The notes under the pieces are model-generated. The model was not told the origin of the DNA. It worked only from the letters and a program-made list of their open reading frames with translations, and searched no databases. Source: Haliotis asinina (Eukaryota; Mollusca; Gastropoda; Lepetellida; Haliotidae). Taken from it: 64,000 nucleotides of DNA. Each line of letters begins with the position of its first letter. Position 1 is the stretch's first letter. This document shows, one piece after another, positions 21,395-33,660 of this stretch. The stretch covers positions 30,458,249 through 30,522,248 of the forward strand of contig NC_090283.1 in NCBI RefSeq assembly GCF_037392515.1. Reading direction: 5' to 3'. The position numbers were made by a program, and so were the translations under genes.

Positions 21395-21490
21395 TTTCAT
21401 TCACCTGATGAATAAGTAAGAATATACTTCGAAACATCGCGACACTTCACAATAAAGAAGTTGTCATCCATATAAACAACTCGTGTCTTT
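21395..21490 (+). mobile_element. Penelope-like element 3' tail with hammerhead-like core
   Basis: CACCTGATGA at about 21,401 is followed by TCGAAAC at about 21,429 and then CAATAAAGAAGTTGTCATCC. CTGATGA ... GAAAC is the conserved core order of hammerhead ribozymes, which are known in the pseudo-LTRs of Penelope-like elements. A potential stem AAGTA/TACTT lies between the two core parts but does not directly abut them, so the ribozyme, if that is its origin, is degenerate. Confidence 0.4.
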
Positions 21491-22264
21491 ATGTGTATCA
21501 CTTCTAAATGCCATTCACAGACTCGATGACCGATTTCTGACAAAATGGTGGCGTTCGATACCAAACCATTCATTCATTTCATAAATATGGTATTACACGG
21601 GACATAGTTTAGTATTTCCCATTCAGCCGCCGGGGTTTTGCTTTTAACAAGTGGTGAATCACAGGGATTACACTTTGGCACTTCAGAACTGACCAATGAC
21701 ATTACTGCTGACGATCTAGATAATTATTTGTAATAACACGCATTTGACTATTTGTTTATGGTTTTGAAAACGATGTTGTCACTAAAATTAGGAAGTCAGG
21801 ATTTAGAAACATAATCAACACCTACAACACTATCGACGCTGGCCTGCGTCAGTAACTTTCAACAGGCCCAAGCAAAGGTCAACCGGCATTTTGCTAGCGG
21901 ACAGGTAGTTATTTCGAACACCAATGCTAAATCAGGTAATAGTAATGAAGACATCAATACTTACACAATGCCTTGTCCCACAGTGTCACTGTCTGTCTAT
22001 CGTGGTGTGTCTGTTTGCCTGAAGTGGTCACAGTGGTGTTACTACAGGACGCCAGATGATAAGCTTTCATTTTTTGTGTGTGGAGGGGTATTTGTTAGGA
22101 CAACGCATTATAGTGTGTCAACGATTTAAATTGGTTGTGCATGAGACTTGCATTTTATCACGTAACCAGCTCCTTCAAACTGATAACTAAATAAGGGTTA
22201 TCAATTATGTTATGTATGTCAAACTACTCAAACACGCAGTTCGATTGACCAGAGAACGTCGAAC
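21491..22264. other. No gene recognised
   Basis: No long open frame, domain or obvious repeat was found in this stretch. It separates a Penelope-like tail from a transposase-like remnant. Confidence 0.5.
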
Positions 22265-22760
22265 GTGAAAGCATGTTGGTTTCATGAGGACATAATGTTT
22301 GCATTGCGTTCCGAATACATATTCGATCTATACAGCAAGACCGATTCTCCTTGGCTCCTCAATCTGACGGATATCAGAAAAGGAACATTACTCCCTACAT
22401 ACACCGCATGGTCTACCGCGTTCCCAACATGCTTGACAGGTTTGGATCCCTCAGGCCATTCAGCTTCCGAGTTGTGGAGAAAACAAATGATGAAATAAAT
22501 AAAGATTTATCAGAGAAAATGTCAGAAATGGGATGCCATAGTTGACGCCCTAACCATTTGGAAGAGAATGGAAAACAACCGTCACTTAGCTAGAGAAAAA
22601 CGTCTTTACTGCAAAAGGCGCCTTGAGTATTTGACGGAAGAACTTGAGGAAGCAAGACAGGTCAAAAGGGTTGAGATCGTGACAGAAATACACGATCAAC
22701 CGTCTACACAGGTTGATTCTGAGCCTCTAGCTGAGTTATTGAGTTATCGCATGGTATTCA
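22265..22760 (+). pseudogene. C-terminal remnant of a transposon-related protein
   Basis: Three overlapping frames together give 'SEYIFDLYSKTDSPW', 'NITPYIHRMVYRVPNMLDRFGSLRPFS', 'VEKTNDEIN', 'KWDAIVDALTIWKRMENN' and 'REKRLYCKRRLEYLTEE'. The sequence 'TPY.H.M..HVP..L..(Y/F)GSLRPFS.QGVEK.ND' followed by a basic coiled stretch recurs in uncharacterised, repetitive invertebrate proteins that I associate with large DNA transposons. At least two frameshifts (near 22,350 and 22,540) disable it. The family name is uncertain and no catalytic residues can be assigned. Confidence 0.45.
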
Positions 22761-23029
22761 TTCAGTATCAAAGATCAGAAAGGCTTTGTTGGAAAAAGTT
22801 AAATTGTATTCTAGATATTTTCTTTTTCTTTCTTTTAAACATATTTATTCCAGAGAATGGATTGGGTACAAGTTATCCCAACTTAGTGAAACCCTCTCCT
22901 ATATACAATGCTTACATGCATGAAGTGAAACAAACTATGTACTGGAATAGAAAGATATATACAAAAGGAGAATAAGCCATATAAAACAAATGATTATAGG
23001 GAATACGTGATTTCCTTACACGAGTAACA

Positions 23030-26000
23030 TTATATCCAATTACTGAACCTTTTAGATTTTAATACATATTTTTGAACTTCTTTAAAAATCTGGATATTAT
23101 CACAGTACGGAGGATCTGCACTGCCATTTAATAATAACTGTAGGTTTGCTGCTACTCTATTGCTACAAATTCTGTTGATGTTTTGAAACAGTTGTTGTCT
23201 GATATTAGAATATAAAGTACATTTCATAAAATAATGGTGAGGGTTTTCACAGGTAAATTTACACTTACATTCAGAGCTCTCTGTAAGACCATTTCTGCAA
23301 AGATCATCATTTAATCTACTTTTTGAGTATCTTAGCTGGGTCTGAATTACGTTGAGTTTCCTGTTACCAAATGAGAAATATCCTGGTGCTTTTGACATAT
23401 GTGAGCTTCTATGCGATTTAAAACTTTTAAGTGAGTCTGATTCTCTAACATGTAAGGGGAGATTATTCCAAATTTGTGAAGATGATGGAAAAAACGATTG
23501 ACTGTAGAGACTTGTGCGGGAATAAGACAGGGAAAGATCACGAATGTTTCTAAGATTATAATTTGTCTTAGATTCAACAGTTTGAGGCAAAAGATCATAA
23601 AGGTAGGCTGGAGCATTCTTGTTGTAGATGTTATAGAATAAAGACAGTTTTCGAAATGTTCTTCTCTCTTATAACAATTGCCAGCCTCTTTCACGTAACA
23701 GATATTCTCTAGTGGCATACTTTGGTAAACCAGTGACTATCCTCGCGGCCTCAAACTGAACTTTTTCAATTTTATCAGTTAAATCTACCGAACAACCATC
23801 CCACAATTCATAAGCATATTCAAGATGTGGTCTTATAAATACAACATCAATTTTATTTAGAGTGTCTCTGTTTAACGTGAACTTTCTCATTTTCTCATTG
23901 ATGAAACCATGAAGGACGTTTTCCTCACAATATTTTCAATATGAGCATTCCATTTACAATCAGAAGAAAGTATTACTCTGAGATGTTTGTGAGAGTTTTC
24001 GAATCGAACACATTGATTTTGACATTCTAAATTCAGAACTGCTTTGTTATTCTTAAGACTGAAAAGTAAAGCTTCTGTTTTGTTGGGATTGTATGTCACA
24101 AGCCAACGTTTTGCCCAACACGATACAATTTCTAGATTCCTATTGAGTGTATCTTGCATAAGCCTGTGATTGATAGATGAAAATCCCATTGATGCATCAT
24201 CGGCGAACAAGCGTGCAGCACAGTCTAGTTCATCGGCAATATTATTAACGTATACTATAAACAGAAAGGGGCCGAGGACTGATCCTTGGGGTACCCCCGC
24301 TGCAAGTGATTCGGGGTTTGATAATGAACCATTTAAAAACACCTTTTGAGTTCTACCACTGATTTAACACTGAATCCACTTAAGTAATTCTTCACATATG
24401 CCGTAGCTAATTAATTTATGCAGTAATCCTCTGTGCCATACTCTGTCAAAGGCCTTTGAAACATCACAAAAAACATGCAATAGTCTTCGCGTCTATCTAG
24501 AGCTGAGCAAATATTGTTGTATAGTTCTATTAACTGATGAGTCGTAGAATGGCCTACTTGGAAGCCTGATTGATATTTACATAACAATCTGTTGTCCAGA
24601 AAATAATTAGACATATGCTTCATGACAATTGTTTCTAAGATTTTTCCTGAACAACTGATTAATGAAATGGGTCTGTAATTACTACAACTAGATTTATCTC
24701 CCATTTTATAAAGCGGCATGACATGGGCTTCCTTCCATCTACTAGGATAGGTACCAGAACATAACGATTTATTAAATAAAAGGCACAATGGTTTACTAAT
24801 AGAGTCTGCAATACATTTCAATAGTTTATGACTTATACGATCAGGTCCGCTCGCTTTGTTAACACGTAAGCATTTAATAATATCAGCAATTTCACGTTCA
24901 TGTACTACAATATAACCCAGTCTACTAGTTGTACGCAATTCAAGTAAGGGAAGTGGTTTGTCTTTTTCATCGAATTTGCAAATAGATGCAAAGTATGAGT
25001 TTAGTGCTTCCGCTTTATCAAAGTCTGAAAATATATCTGGACTCTCGTCAGTATCATTAGATCGTAATGGCGGAATAAGGCTGATAGATCCTGATTCTTT
25101 AATTAACCTTCTTAATACTTTCCAATATGAAGGATTGTTTTCTCTACTCATTTCAGATATGAATTCATCAAGGTTCGAAAAATACTGTGTCTTTGCGTAA
25201 TACTTCATGTTGTTAACTTTATTTCGTTGTTTACGGTATGCCAATGTATCCTCGCATCTATCAGTTCTTCTTGCTTTTTTCCTCAACCTATTACGTTTTC
25301 TTGACTCATGTCGTATTTCCGAATTGTACCAGGGTTTGACATTTGGTCTAATCGTCACTTTTTTAGACGGAACACATTCCTTAATAACCTTTCCTAGATG
25401 ATCATAAAATGCATATGTTGCTTCATCTATATCAATATTGTTTGTTATCACACAATTCCAATCGGTATTAGTTATGCGTCTATTCAATAACTCATAGTTA
25501 CCTTTGATATAACACCATACCTATCTGGTATAACATAACGACATAGAGGTTGCAGTGCTGATGGCAACCGATGTGCCCCTATGATCACTTATGTCACTAC
25601 TGAGATCCATCACACCACTGTCAAACACGTCAACATCGTTACTGATTAATACGGGATCTAATAAAGTTCTGCTTGTTCTTGTCACACGAGTAGGGTCCTC
25701 AATAACATTATACAGTGCCTTTCTGTTCATAATATCTCTCAAATATGAAACTTTGTTCAATAAAAGGTCTTCATTCAGATCACCAACAACTACAAGTTTT
25801 GAAGTAAAGTCAAATGAACGTTCTACTGAGTTTTCTAACTTCTCCCAAAAGGTCGCGTTCGTGCCTGGGGGTCTATAGACTGCACACAGCATGATTGATT
25901 TCTGTGGTAAATATATTTCTAAACAAATTGTTTCATCAATTCTGTTTTCCAAATCAAAACGTCTTTTAAAACTCAGGTGAGTTTTCACACAGATCATGAC

Positions 26001-26360
26001 GCCTCCACCAAAAGCATTTCGGTCTTTACGCAATGGTTCGTGAAAATTGGCCCATGCTAAATTTGTGATAATGATCGAGGTATCTAAGTGCGTCTCAGTG
26101 AAACAAACAATTTGGTTTTCAGATAGGCATTCGTTCAAGTGACTATGATCTAGCTTGTGACGCACGCTTCTCGTATTGAGGTGAACTATTTGTAGAGTCT
26201 TGTCTAATGACTGAGGTACATCATGCACAGGGCCAGGATTCAACTCAATGTCACCATAAAGCATAAGCAACAATAGAAATACAACCAGCACGTTGATGTT
26301 ACCTAACGACGCTGTGACAAAACAGAGCACATAATAGAACCCACGCCTTACACTCTAGGC
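23030..26360 (-). pseudogene. LINE-C ORF2 (endonuclease and reverse transcriptase), four or more frame breaks
   Basis: From the 5' end: a hydrophobic stretch and 2A-like motif (see separate entry); endonuclease with 'LNTRS', 'CFTETHLD', 'AVYRPPG', 'VVVGDLN' and the C-terminal 'SDH' (26,150-25,560), which holds all the usual catalytic positions; a frame break at about 25,530; RT from 25,487 with 'NYRPISL', 'YQSGFQVGHSTTHQL', a break just before the 'SKAFD'-type block at about 24,460; 'GVPQGSVLGPFLF' and catalytic 'FADDAS' (24,300-24,185); then thumb and C-terminal zinc region to a stop at 23,030. No ATG precedes the 2A motif in frame until Met 23 codons into the open stretch, so the native start may be lost or non-AUG. 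Confidence 0.85.
26229..26252 (-). other. 2A-like ribosome-skipping motif DIELNPGP
   Basis: Codons GAC ATT GAG TTG AAT CCT GGC CCT encode D-I-E-L-N-P-G-P, an exact match to the consensus D(V/I)ExNPGP. It is preceded by a leucine-rich hydrophobic run (VVFLLLLMLYG), as in other 2A-bearing LINEs. In known 2A peptides the ribosome skips the bond between the last G and P. Similar motifs have been described at the N-terminus of ORF2 in CR1, L2, Crack and Rex1 elements, so this is a family property found intact here in an otherwise decayed copy. Confidence 0.9.
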
Positions 26361-27091
26361 TAAAGATACACAATGATGACCTGAAAAAGCTTGTAAAATA
26401 AGATAATAGCTTAATACGTGATTTTTTAACTTTTGGGCTGGCTCGTTGTATGAGTCCATGAAAAATTCCGATAACAATTCTATGGTGGGTTATATCATTA
26501 CCCATTCTAATGAAACATTGTACGATACTAGTATCTCTTCACTGACGTTGCAATAGCTTAACTAAACTTGATGTATAGGTTAGTTTGGGGGTTGGGCTGA
26601 AGGTGATGGGATTAGGCAAAGCAGAACTTCGTAGTACAAATATTAAAAGAATAGTAAGTTTGGTATAATAGGCTATCTAACTGTTAGATACAGGACAATT
26701 AGCATATTAATTCTTAATAGCAAACAATGTAGAAGATGGATATACACAGCTGGTAAAGCAACGAAAAGAGAGGAACTATGACAAGGTATGATACAATGTA
26801 GTTAATGTACAACATATATACCATACAACAAGAATATGTACAATACAAGTGGGATACTCAAATTCACAGTGGTTTTGCAGCGGGGAGGTGGTTATACAGA
26901 ATGATAGTTCCTTATCATCAAAACCGACTGGAGGTAAATACAGCTTAGTCTACTAAATACTGATACTCTTTAGCTTCTATGAACATAGTGGAGGTTATAT
27001 AAAATGTCAGGATTGTCCAAAATATATACTTATTTAGTCACTGCATGAAATCCCAAATAATCCGTATGATAAGTCAACAAATATTACAAAC

Positions 27092-28225
27092 TTATCTGCG
27101 ATTTCTATCCAAGTGACAATCACTTTGGAACTCACAGATCGTACCCTCTGGCTGTTCTTCCACAAAAATTCTACCGTCTTTTGTCCAAGTGCCAGAGAAA
27201 CACTTGTTCTTCCACATATCTCTCGACTTCTTGAACAGTACATTTCTAGCCTTGGTTAGGTCCTCATTTATATACACGTTCTTGTATTTCTGTGATAGAC
27301 GCCGACGGTGTTTGATCATGTAGTACTTGTTGTAGTGACTCATAAATTTCACTATGATCTATCGTGTTCTCCCTGGATTTTTTTCACCAACTCTGTGGCA
27401 TCTGTCTATAGCTGAGATAGGTAAGCTATCATCAGTGGTATTTAACACATCCATCACCACTTTGTCGATTTCCTATGGGGACTCTGATATGCCAGTAATA
27501 CGAATGGAGTTTCGCCTACTGTATTGTTCAAGTTCGTCAGTTCTCTCTTCAACATGTCTTTTTAGGGTTTTTATTTCGTTTTTTCTGTTTATTGATTTGT
27601 TCAGTCTTGTTTACCACTTCCTCCCTGAGTTTTTCCACTTCATCCTGACACCCGTCGATTACGTCAACCTTCTGTTCGACCAGCCTTTTAAGAGATTTGG
27701 CTTCTTCTTTTAGCGGCTCTATATCAAGTTTTAGTTTCCTGAGCTCTTTGATTTCTTCATTTATGGGTTCGCTCCTCCAATGGTTTCACAATATTTTGAA
27801 CGTGTTCAGCAATTAGAGCCGTGGCTACCTCCATGAAAGCTGTCTGAAACTTTTCCTTGAAGTTGGGGTAGCATTAAGGCTGTGGACAGTTTCGATGTTA
27901 AAGCATCAGTAGCGGCGTTATTTATGAAGTTGAACACAGACTGGTCAAGGTAAGAGGGTGTTCTACTTACATTGTCTCTGAGTACCGTTTTCTCCGTGTC
28001 CCTGTTCTGTTGTTTTGGCGTACTTGTCACGTTGTTGTCACAGGTGAAGCTTGCACAAAAGCTTTCGGCCATGGTTTTAAAATCCAAGGTCTTTTGTACC
28101 AAGTCCTGTTTGGTGGATTTTGGAGGCATACTGTCAGCAGGAGAGGATGGTGGTTTCCTCTTTTCACTGTCGGATCTTGCCGGACGTGTGGCTGTCCATG
28201 GGTCCTTGCCTTTGTTTGTTCCCAT
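27092..28225 (-). pseudogene. LINE-C ORF1 (coiled coil, RRM-like and C-terminal domain), frameshifted
   Basis: The first frame (28,225-27,806) starts MGTNKGKDPWTATRPARSDS, a basic Pro/Ser/Lys-rich N-terminus. Downstream, other frames give a charged coiled-coil stretch (about 27,800-27,570), an RRM-like end 'ISAIDRCHRVGEKNPGRTR' (about 27,410) and an ORF1 C-terminal-domain pattern 'YINEDLTKARNVLFKKSRDM' with 'WTKDGRIFV' (27,352-27,092). Coiled coil, RRM and CTD is the L1-type ORF1 layout, known to form RNA-binding trimers. Several frame changes are needed to connect these parts. Confidence 0.65.
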
Positions 28226-28379
28226 TTGGTTAGCAAATGTGCTTCAGATTACACCAATGGTATCTAAACATTAGCATCTAGCACATGTGTGGACTTCAGT
28301 AGACGTCTAACTTGCGTTTGACTAACTTTCCACCGGTTTAGCGAGAGCCCTTATTAAACACGTCTTACCATGGCCGCCA

Positions 28380-29285
28380 TATTTTTCAGATATTTATTAG
28401 ATAGCTGAATGCGGTGCACCCGTATTCGCGTTTTTTCTTCATTGTATTTTCATATTTTAATAGGCATTGGACGTTTACGTGTATGTGCATGTTTATTGAA
28501 TCTCAGATCTGGGTGAAAGATATTTTTGTAGTTTTGTCATATTCCAAACCACACCTATTACCTGTGTTCCAGGAATATAAAATTTTAAAGTGCCAGTTTT
28601 GTTCTTTGTTATCTATGTATTATACACATTTACACACACACGCACATATATACACAAATACATTGTAAAGAACAGAGGTACAGATGTCCCTCTTATTTAT
28701 TGTGGTTAATCCTATGCATGGGTGACCTGACCCAATTTCTTTCGTAGACCATACGGAATTACCTCCCTTGACATCTTCTACTTATTTCATCCATGCTTCA
28801 TCAATTACCGCAAATTAACTCCCTTAAAATTGTCACAATTCTTACGTATGGACTAAGGATACATTTATTCACTGATAAAATTTCAGTCATAAAAATAACC
28901 ATATCCCTACGTATTTTGTCCTGTACAGAAGCTGCAGTGTGAATGCAACGGTATGGCACACAATGAAACAAACGTAATGACGTTTAGCTGTAAAGCGAAA
29001 AACACGTAATGCAAGCTTGTTCGATGCAATGGCACACTAAGTGCAATTTCAAATTACTCACACAGCTTTTTTCCAGTATAATGTTATAAACTGCCAACAC
29101 CAGTGAAGTATCAAAATGTTCATGCCTGCATTTACACATACATTCAGACTCATTCTTAATGTAAATGCATTGCAAAAACCACGGCAACAACTTCACAGTA
29201 TGTGAAAAGCTCTATGAGTTTGACTGTTGTCAGATATGGATGCATTTTGAATGTTTCAGTCATCAGGCATACAAAATATATAACC
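28380..29285. other. No gene recognised
   Basis: AT-rich sequence with a short CA/TA run near 28,630-28,660. No exon, domain or repeat shared with other parts of the window was recognised. Confidence 0.5.
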
Positions 29286-29289
29286 TGTT

Positions 29290-29592
29290 CCATAACCGCG
29301 ACATCTGCTGATCTGAAACTACGTAAACTGAGACATCTAAACCTACATAAATTGTGATAGGTGACTTTCTGGACATAAATAAACTGTGACCTCTAGCCCT
29401 ACATAAAGAGTAACTTCTGGATCTAGCTAAAGTGTGACATGTGAATATCTCGATGTGACCATGTGACATGTGATTATCTGGACCTACATAAACTGTCACA
29501 TCTGATCATCTGGGCCTACATAAACTATAACATGTGACAATCTGGACCAACGCAAACTGTTATATGTGACCATCTGGACCTACACTAACTGT
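29290..29592. repeat. Degenerate minisatellite, about 33-bp unit
   Basis: Variants of CTGGACCTACATAAACTGTG followed by ACATGTGACCAT repeat about nine times with substitutions and small length changes. The right edge abuts the (GTGA)n tail of LINE-A copy 3, echoing the arrangement at 8,372. Confidence 0.8.
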
Positions 29593-29910
29593 GAGTGAGT
29601 GAGTTAATGGCTAGAGAAATCTACCCATACAGCAAAAAGACACTTATTCTACGATTAAAAACGTTGAACGTTTGAATTTACTTTGAATGTTTATCCTCTC
29701 AAGAGGACAATCGTTTTACAGTGCTTCAACCCCCTTTGAGGATACACCCACTAACACGAACAGTTACGAATTTAAACTTCCAATAATCAAATATTTATCT
29801 ATTTACAATTCAGTTAATAAATCTAATTCTTTCAAAAATGCAATAATTAAATGATAACTTGTGTTATGAAAAAGATCCTTCATAGTTCGGAAACTGAAAG
29901 ACTTATACCT

Positions 29911-30003
29911 TGTGACCGAATACTCAATACAGTCGTGACCGAATACTCAATACAGTCGTGACCGAATACTCAATACAGTCGTGACCGAATACTCAATACA
30001 GTC
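29911..30003. repeat. Tandem repeat, 23-bp unit, 4 exact copies
   Basis: Four perfect copies of GTGACCGAATACTCAATACAG plus two bases lie where LINE-A copies 2 and 4 carry the C-terminal coding region. The expansion arose inside this LINE copy and is recent, since the copies are identical. Confidence 0.95.
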
Positions 30004-32500
30004 AAGCAGAACAACTGGGTAACCAACAAAAGACGATGTCGCATTGACCTGTAGCAAGATCATTATACAATTCAATAATTTTTATTACAAGTGGATGTTT
30101 GCAAGACATATTATTAATTGCCTGACAGCAAGTAAGAGCGTCCGAATAGATCATATGCTGTTTATGTTTAGGGTGTCTTTGAATATAACCAAGAGTCGTT
30201 ACTATATTTAAGAGGCGCTTGCCTCTGCGGTAAGAATAGAGCTGTTACCTGGTAATCTAAAAGATATTGTTCTGGATCCAATGACATTGGCACAAGTCAC
30301 TTCACCAACGTCCTTGGATCCGTCTGTCAATAAAGATTTGTAATTGCTATATTTACTTTTAATTGATGATATTCTTGTTTATATTGTAAGTCATTTGGTT
30401 CCGAATTTTTTAAAATCTAGAACTTCTGGCCTAACCAATTGCCATGGAGGAGAAGAAAGAAGTCTGGAAGGAGCTATATTCATCAGTTCAATGCCAGCAG
30501 CAACAATAAATGGCTTAATTCTGAGCACAAGAGGCGGAGCAAGAGAAGACGTTTTGTCATACAAATCCTCATATAGAGGATTGAAGACACAATTAAAAGC
30601 AGGATTAGACTCATGAGAAGATAATTTGGTAACATTTGGTCAACGTATATGTTATAATGATTTACTTTTATTGACTGTTGATTTATTGATATACGTACTT
30701 AAAATTCTTTCACTATTTGCTTTCACATAATTTTTACGTTTTGCTTGTTTGATCCAGTTAACCGGACGTCTCGCTATCCGGACGATTTCCAAGTGGAACC
30801 AAAAACGTTCGGATAAACTGAGTTCGACTGTATGTTGTAAAGATAGATCCATACGACGTAAACACTGTCAATAGGGGAAGTTCTAAAAGACACAAGACAA
30901 AGTCGTAGGCCTTGGTGATGGACAGAATCAAGAAGTTTTAGGTTGCTTTGACAGGCTCCATCATATACGATGTAGCCATACTCAAGTTCAGATCGCACGA
31001 GTGACCTATATAATTTAAAGAGAGTAGTCTGATCCCCTAACCATTTTGATTTAGAAACAACCTTTAACAAATGGAGTGCTTTCAAGCATTTGGCTTTCAG
31101 GGATTTGATATGCGACAAAAAGGTCAAATGTGAATCGTAAATTGGTACTAAGAACTTATCCTCCTTGACAACTTTGATAGGGGTGCCACTTAGAAATAGT
31201 TCTAGATACTTATGGGATTTAAATTTACGGCCATTTTCAAGACACCATTTACCTATTTTGTTTAAACACAACAGTATGCATATTTTTCCCATGACAAGAA
31301 ACATTAAAATCATCAACGAATAATGCTCCATCGATTGAACCGGTTAAACCCTTTGATGATATTGATACTAAATAAAGTCACAGACAAGACACTGCCTCGT
31401 GGGACACCTTGAATCCTGAGTGTAATGGTCAGACAGGGTAGAACCGACGCAGACTTGTCTGTCATTTAAAAAGTTAGCTATAAAATGAGGCAAACGACCC
31501 TGCAAACCGAAGTCATGTAAATCTCTTTAAATGCCACATTTCCAAGTAGTGTCATATGCTTTTCCAGGATCAAAAACATAGACACAGCGTGTTGTTTATT
31601 AATTAGAATTTTTTAACAAGTGATTCCAAACGCGCAAAGTGATCAACAGTACGTATGTTTTTACGGAAACCATATTGTATATCTGTTATGAGGTTATTTG
31701 TTTCCAGGTACCAAACAAGTCGATTATTTATCATGTGTTCCATGGTCTTGCAAACACAGCTAGTTAGTGAAATCGGTCGATAACTGGATGGATCCGTATG
31801 ATCACGTCAAGGGTTGGGCATCGGCACTACTATAACGTCACGACATGAAGAAGGCAATTTGGGTGTCCGAGAATTTATTTCAGATACATATTTTTTCCAA
31901 GATTGCTGTTTAGTCTGTTTAAAAGCACGCCTCGCTTTAGCATTTAAAATTTAAAATTTATTTAAATTATGCACAATGTTCTGTTTTTTCCCTTACCTTC
32001 CTAACCTGTTTGCATTCATCGTTGAACCATGGTTTTCGAATACACTTCCACAGGGGTCATCGTGAACTGACCATTCGAGTTCATTTAGTAGTTCTGACTT
32101 TGTGAGTGACATGTCGAGAGCAGAATAGGTTCCTGTACCAGGGTGTAAATATGTGTTGGAACCATCATTATAAATACATAAATCATTGTCAGGACAAAAG
32201 TCCTCCAACAATTTCCCTTTAGTGTTTATAGTTACACTACCCCAGAGTGGGGTGTGCCTATTTAAATCTCCCATTATAATGCAAGGCTGCAGGAGTTGGT
32301 CATATAGAGGTTGAAGATCAGTTTTGGCAAACGTTGAAGGCGGTGTAAAGTAATTCTCACTGCAACAGCCTGCATATCAGTAATAGGTGAAACAGGGTTA
32401 TAGATAACGTTTTGTCTGACTAGAATGGATGATCCTCCAGTGGCCCTGTCACCCGGATGTAAAAAAAGAGTGGGGGGATTGGGGATCTACCCCGCACCTT
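30000..32500 (-). pseudogene. LINE-A copy 3 ORF2 remnants
   Basis: Endonuclease part 'MGDLNRHTPLWGS' through 'LDMSLTKSELLNELEWSVHDD' is open at 31,993-32,274. RT pieces lie at 31,850-30,850, including 'WLGDQTTLFKLYRSLVRSELEYGYIVYDGAC'. RNase H pieces lie at about 30,340-30,000 with stops. The copy is clearly dead. Confidence 0.8.
30640..30830. mobile_element. Probable pogo/Tigger-like MITE inside LINE-A copy 3
   Basis: LINE-A homology is interrupted here. The right end, read on the minus strand, begins TA-CAGTCGAACTCAGTTTATCC, matching the CAGT...TTTATCCG style of pogo/Tigger terminal repeats with a TA target. CCGGACG blocks lie just inside. The left end was not resolved, so the element may be truncated. 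Confidence 0.5.
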
Positions 32501-32519
32501 TTTGGAGGGTGACAAGCTA

Positions 32520-33660
32520 TGTTCCCTAAAATGGACGTTTTCAGATACAAACCCATATTTGTTGACTGAAATCCATTTCTATTTTGTGACCCTTTAGGGG
32601 TTCTGCAACTTTGTTGTTTTGAAGCATCGGGCTTAGGCTTAGGATTACTTTTAACACTTTCTTGACTATTAGCTGCTGATTGAGATTCCGACCTTAACTG
32701 AGAAGATGATTTATGATCAGAAGAAGACTTTGATGTACTAGGAAGTTATTCCTCTGTGTGAGATGATATAACAGGGTACAAAAGCTGTGGAGAGTCGCAA
32801 TTTACCCAAGTCAAGGAAGTTTGGCAGCCTGTGGATGATTTTGTTATTTTAGAGCTAGACTCAGATGATGTTTTTTGCTACTATAGCATAACTTCTGGAA
32901 GATCAAATCTCTTTACAAATTTTTTTGCCTCAGAAAATGAGATATTTTGAGTAAATTTTAGAAATGTTTAGAAAATGATAAATGGTTGCCTGAGTAGTTG
33001 GTGCATATTTTAAAATCACTCGCACAGTCTTCTGTTGTGTGTTTACTCACCACAGTGAGCACACACAACAGACAATGTGCAGGTAGTTACACCGTGTCCA
33101 TATTTCTGGCATTTAAAACACCTTAGCGGGTTGGGAATTTAGGTGTCAACTTGAATGTTACAGTAGCCTGCCTTCACTGATTTGGGAGCATTCCGACAAA
33201 AAGTAAACAGATACGAGTTCGTTTTGATCGTTTCATTGTTTTTCCGAAGCAAAGCACACCTTGATCCTTCATTTCTGATACTATATCAAGGTCCGACAAA
33301 TCGTCAAATAATCGATCACGATCTCTCACGATACCTGTACTTGTATTCAAGGTTTTGTGAGTAGAGACAGTGCGGAATGCCCACAAATGTTCATCAGATT
33401 GGTTGCTTGCTGCTTTTTCCCGCATTCAGCTAGTAGGGCACCCGAACGTAAGCGTCTTATGTTCTTCACATCCCCAACAATACCTTGAATACCCTTGGAT
33501 ACAGCAAAGGGGTTCAACTTTAGCGGTGCCTTGTCAGGAGTCTCAATCACAAGGAAACGCGGCCAATACTCAATCGATGCATACGGACTGTGGTCAGTAT
33601 GAACAGGGTCAGTTTCAAGTGGACGTTTTCGGTTTTTTTGGGTGGAATTTCATAAGCCAT
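32520..33660 (-). pseudogene. LINE-A copy 3 ORF1 remnant
   Basis: The ATG at 33,660 starts MAYEIP. The blocks 'IETPDKAPLKLNPFAVSKG', 'HKTLNTSTGIVRDRDRLFDD' and the zinc-knuckle region (about 33,110-33,000) appear in different frames. It ends near 32,520 with 'ENVHF.EHSLSPSK'-like coding. Frameshifts are shared in part with copy 2, which suggests a common degraded ancestor or independent decay at repeats. Confidence 0.75.

Larger units (their letters stand above)
22985..28300 (-). mobile_element. LINE-C (CR1/L2-like non-LTR retrotransposon with 2A-like motif)
   Basis: A two-ORF LINE on the minus strand: ORF1 (about 28,225-27,092) then ORF2 (about 26,360-23,030), with about 700 bases between them. 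ORF2 has an APE-type endonuclease and RT but no RNase H, and a C-terminal Cys/His stretch ('CKCKFTCENPHHYFMKC'). This layout and the RT motifs fit the CR1/L2/Crack-Daphne group; the exact clade is not resolved by eye. Frame breaks occur in both ORFs. It is unrelated in sequence to LINE-A. Confidence 0.85.
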
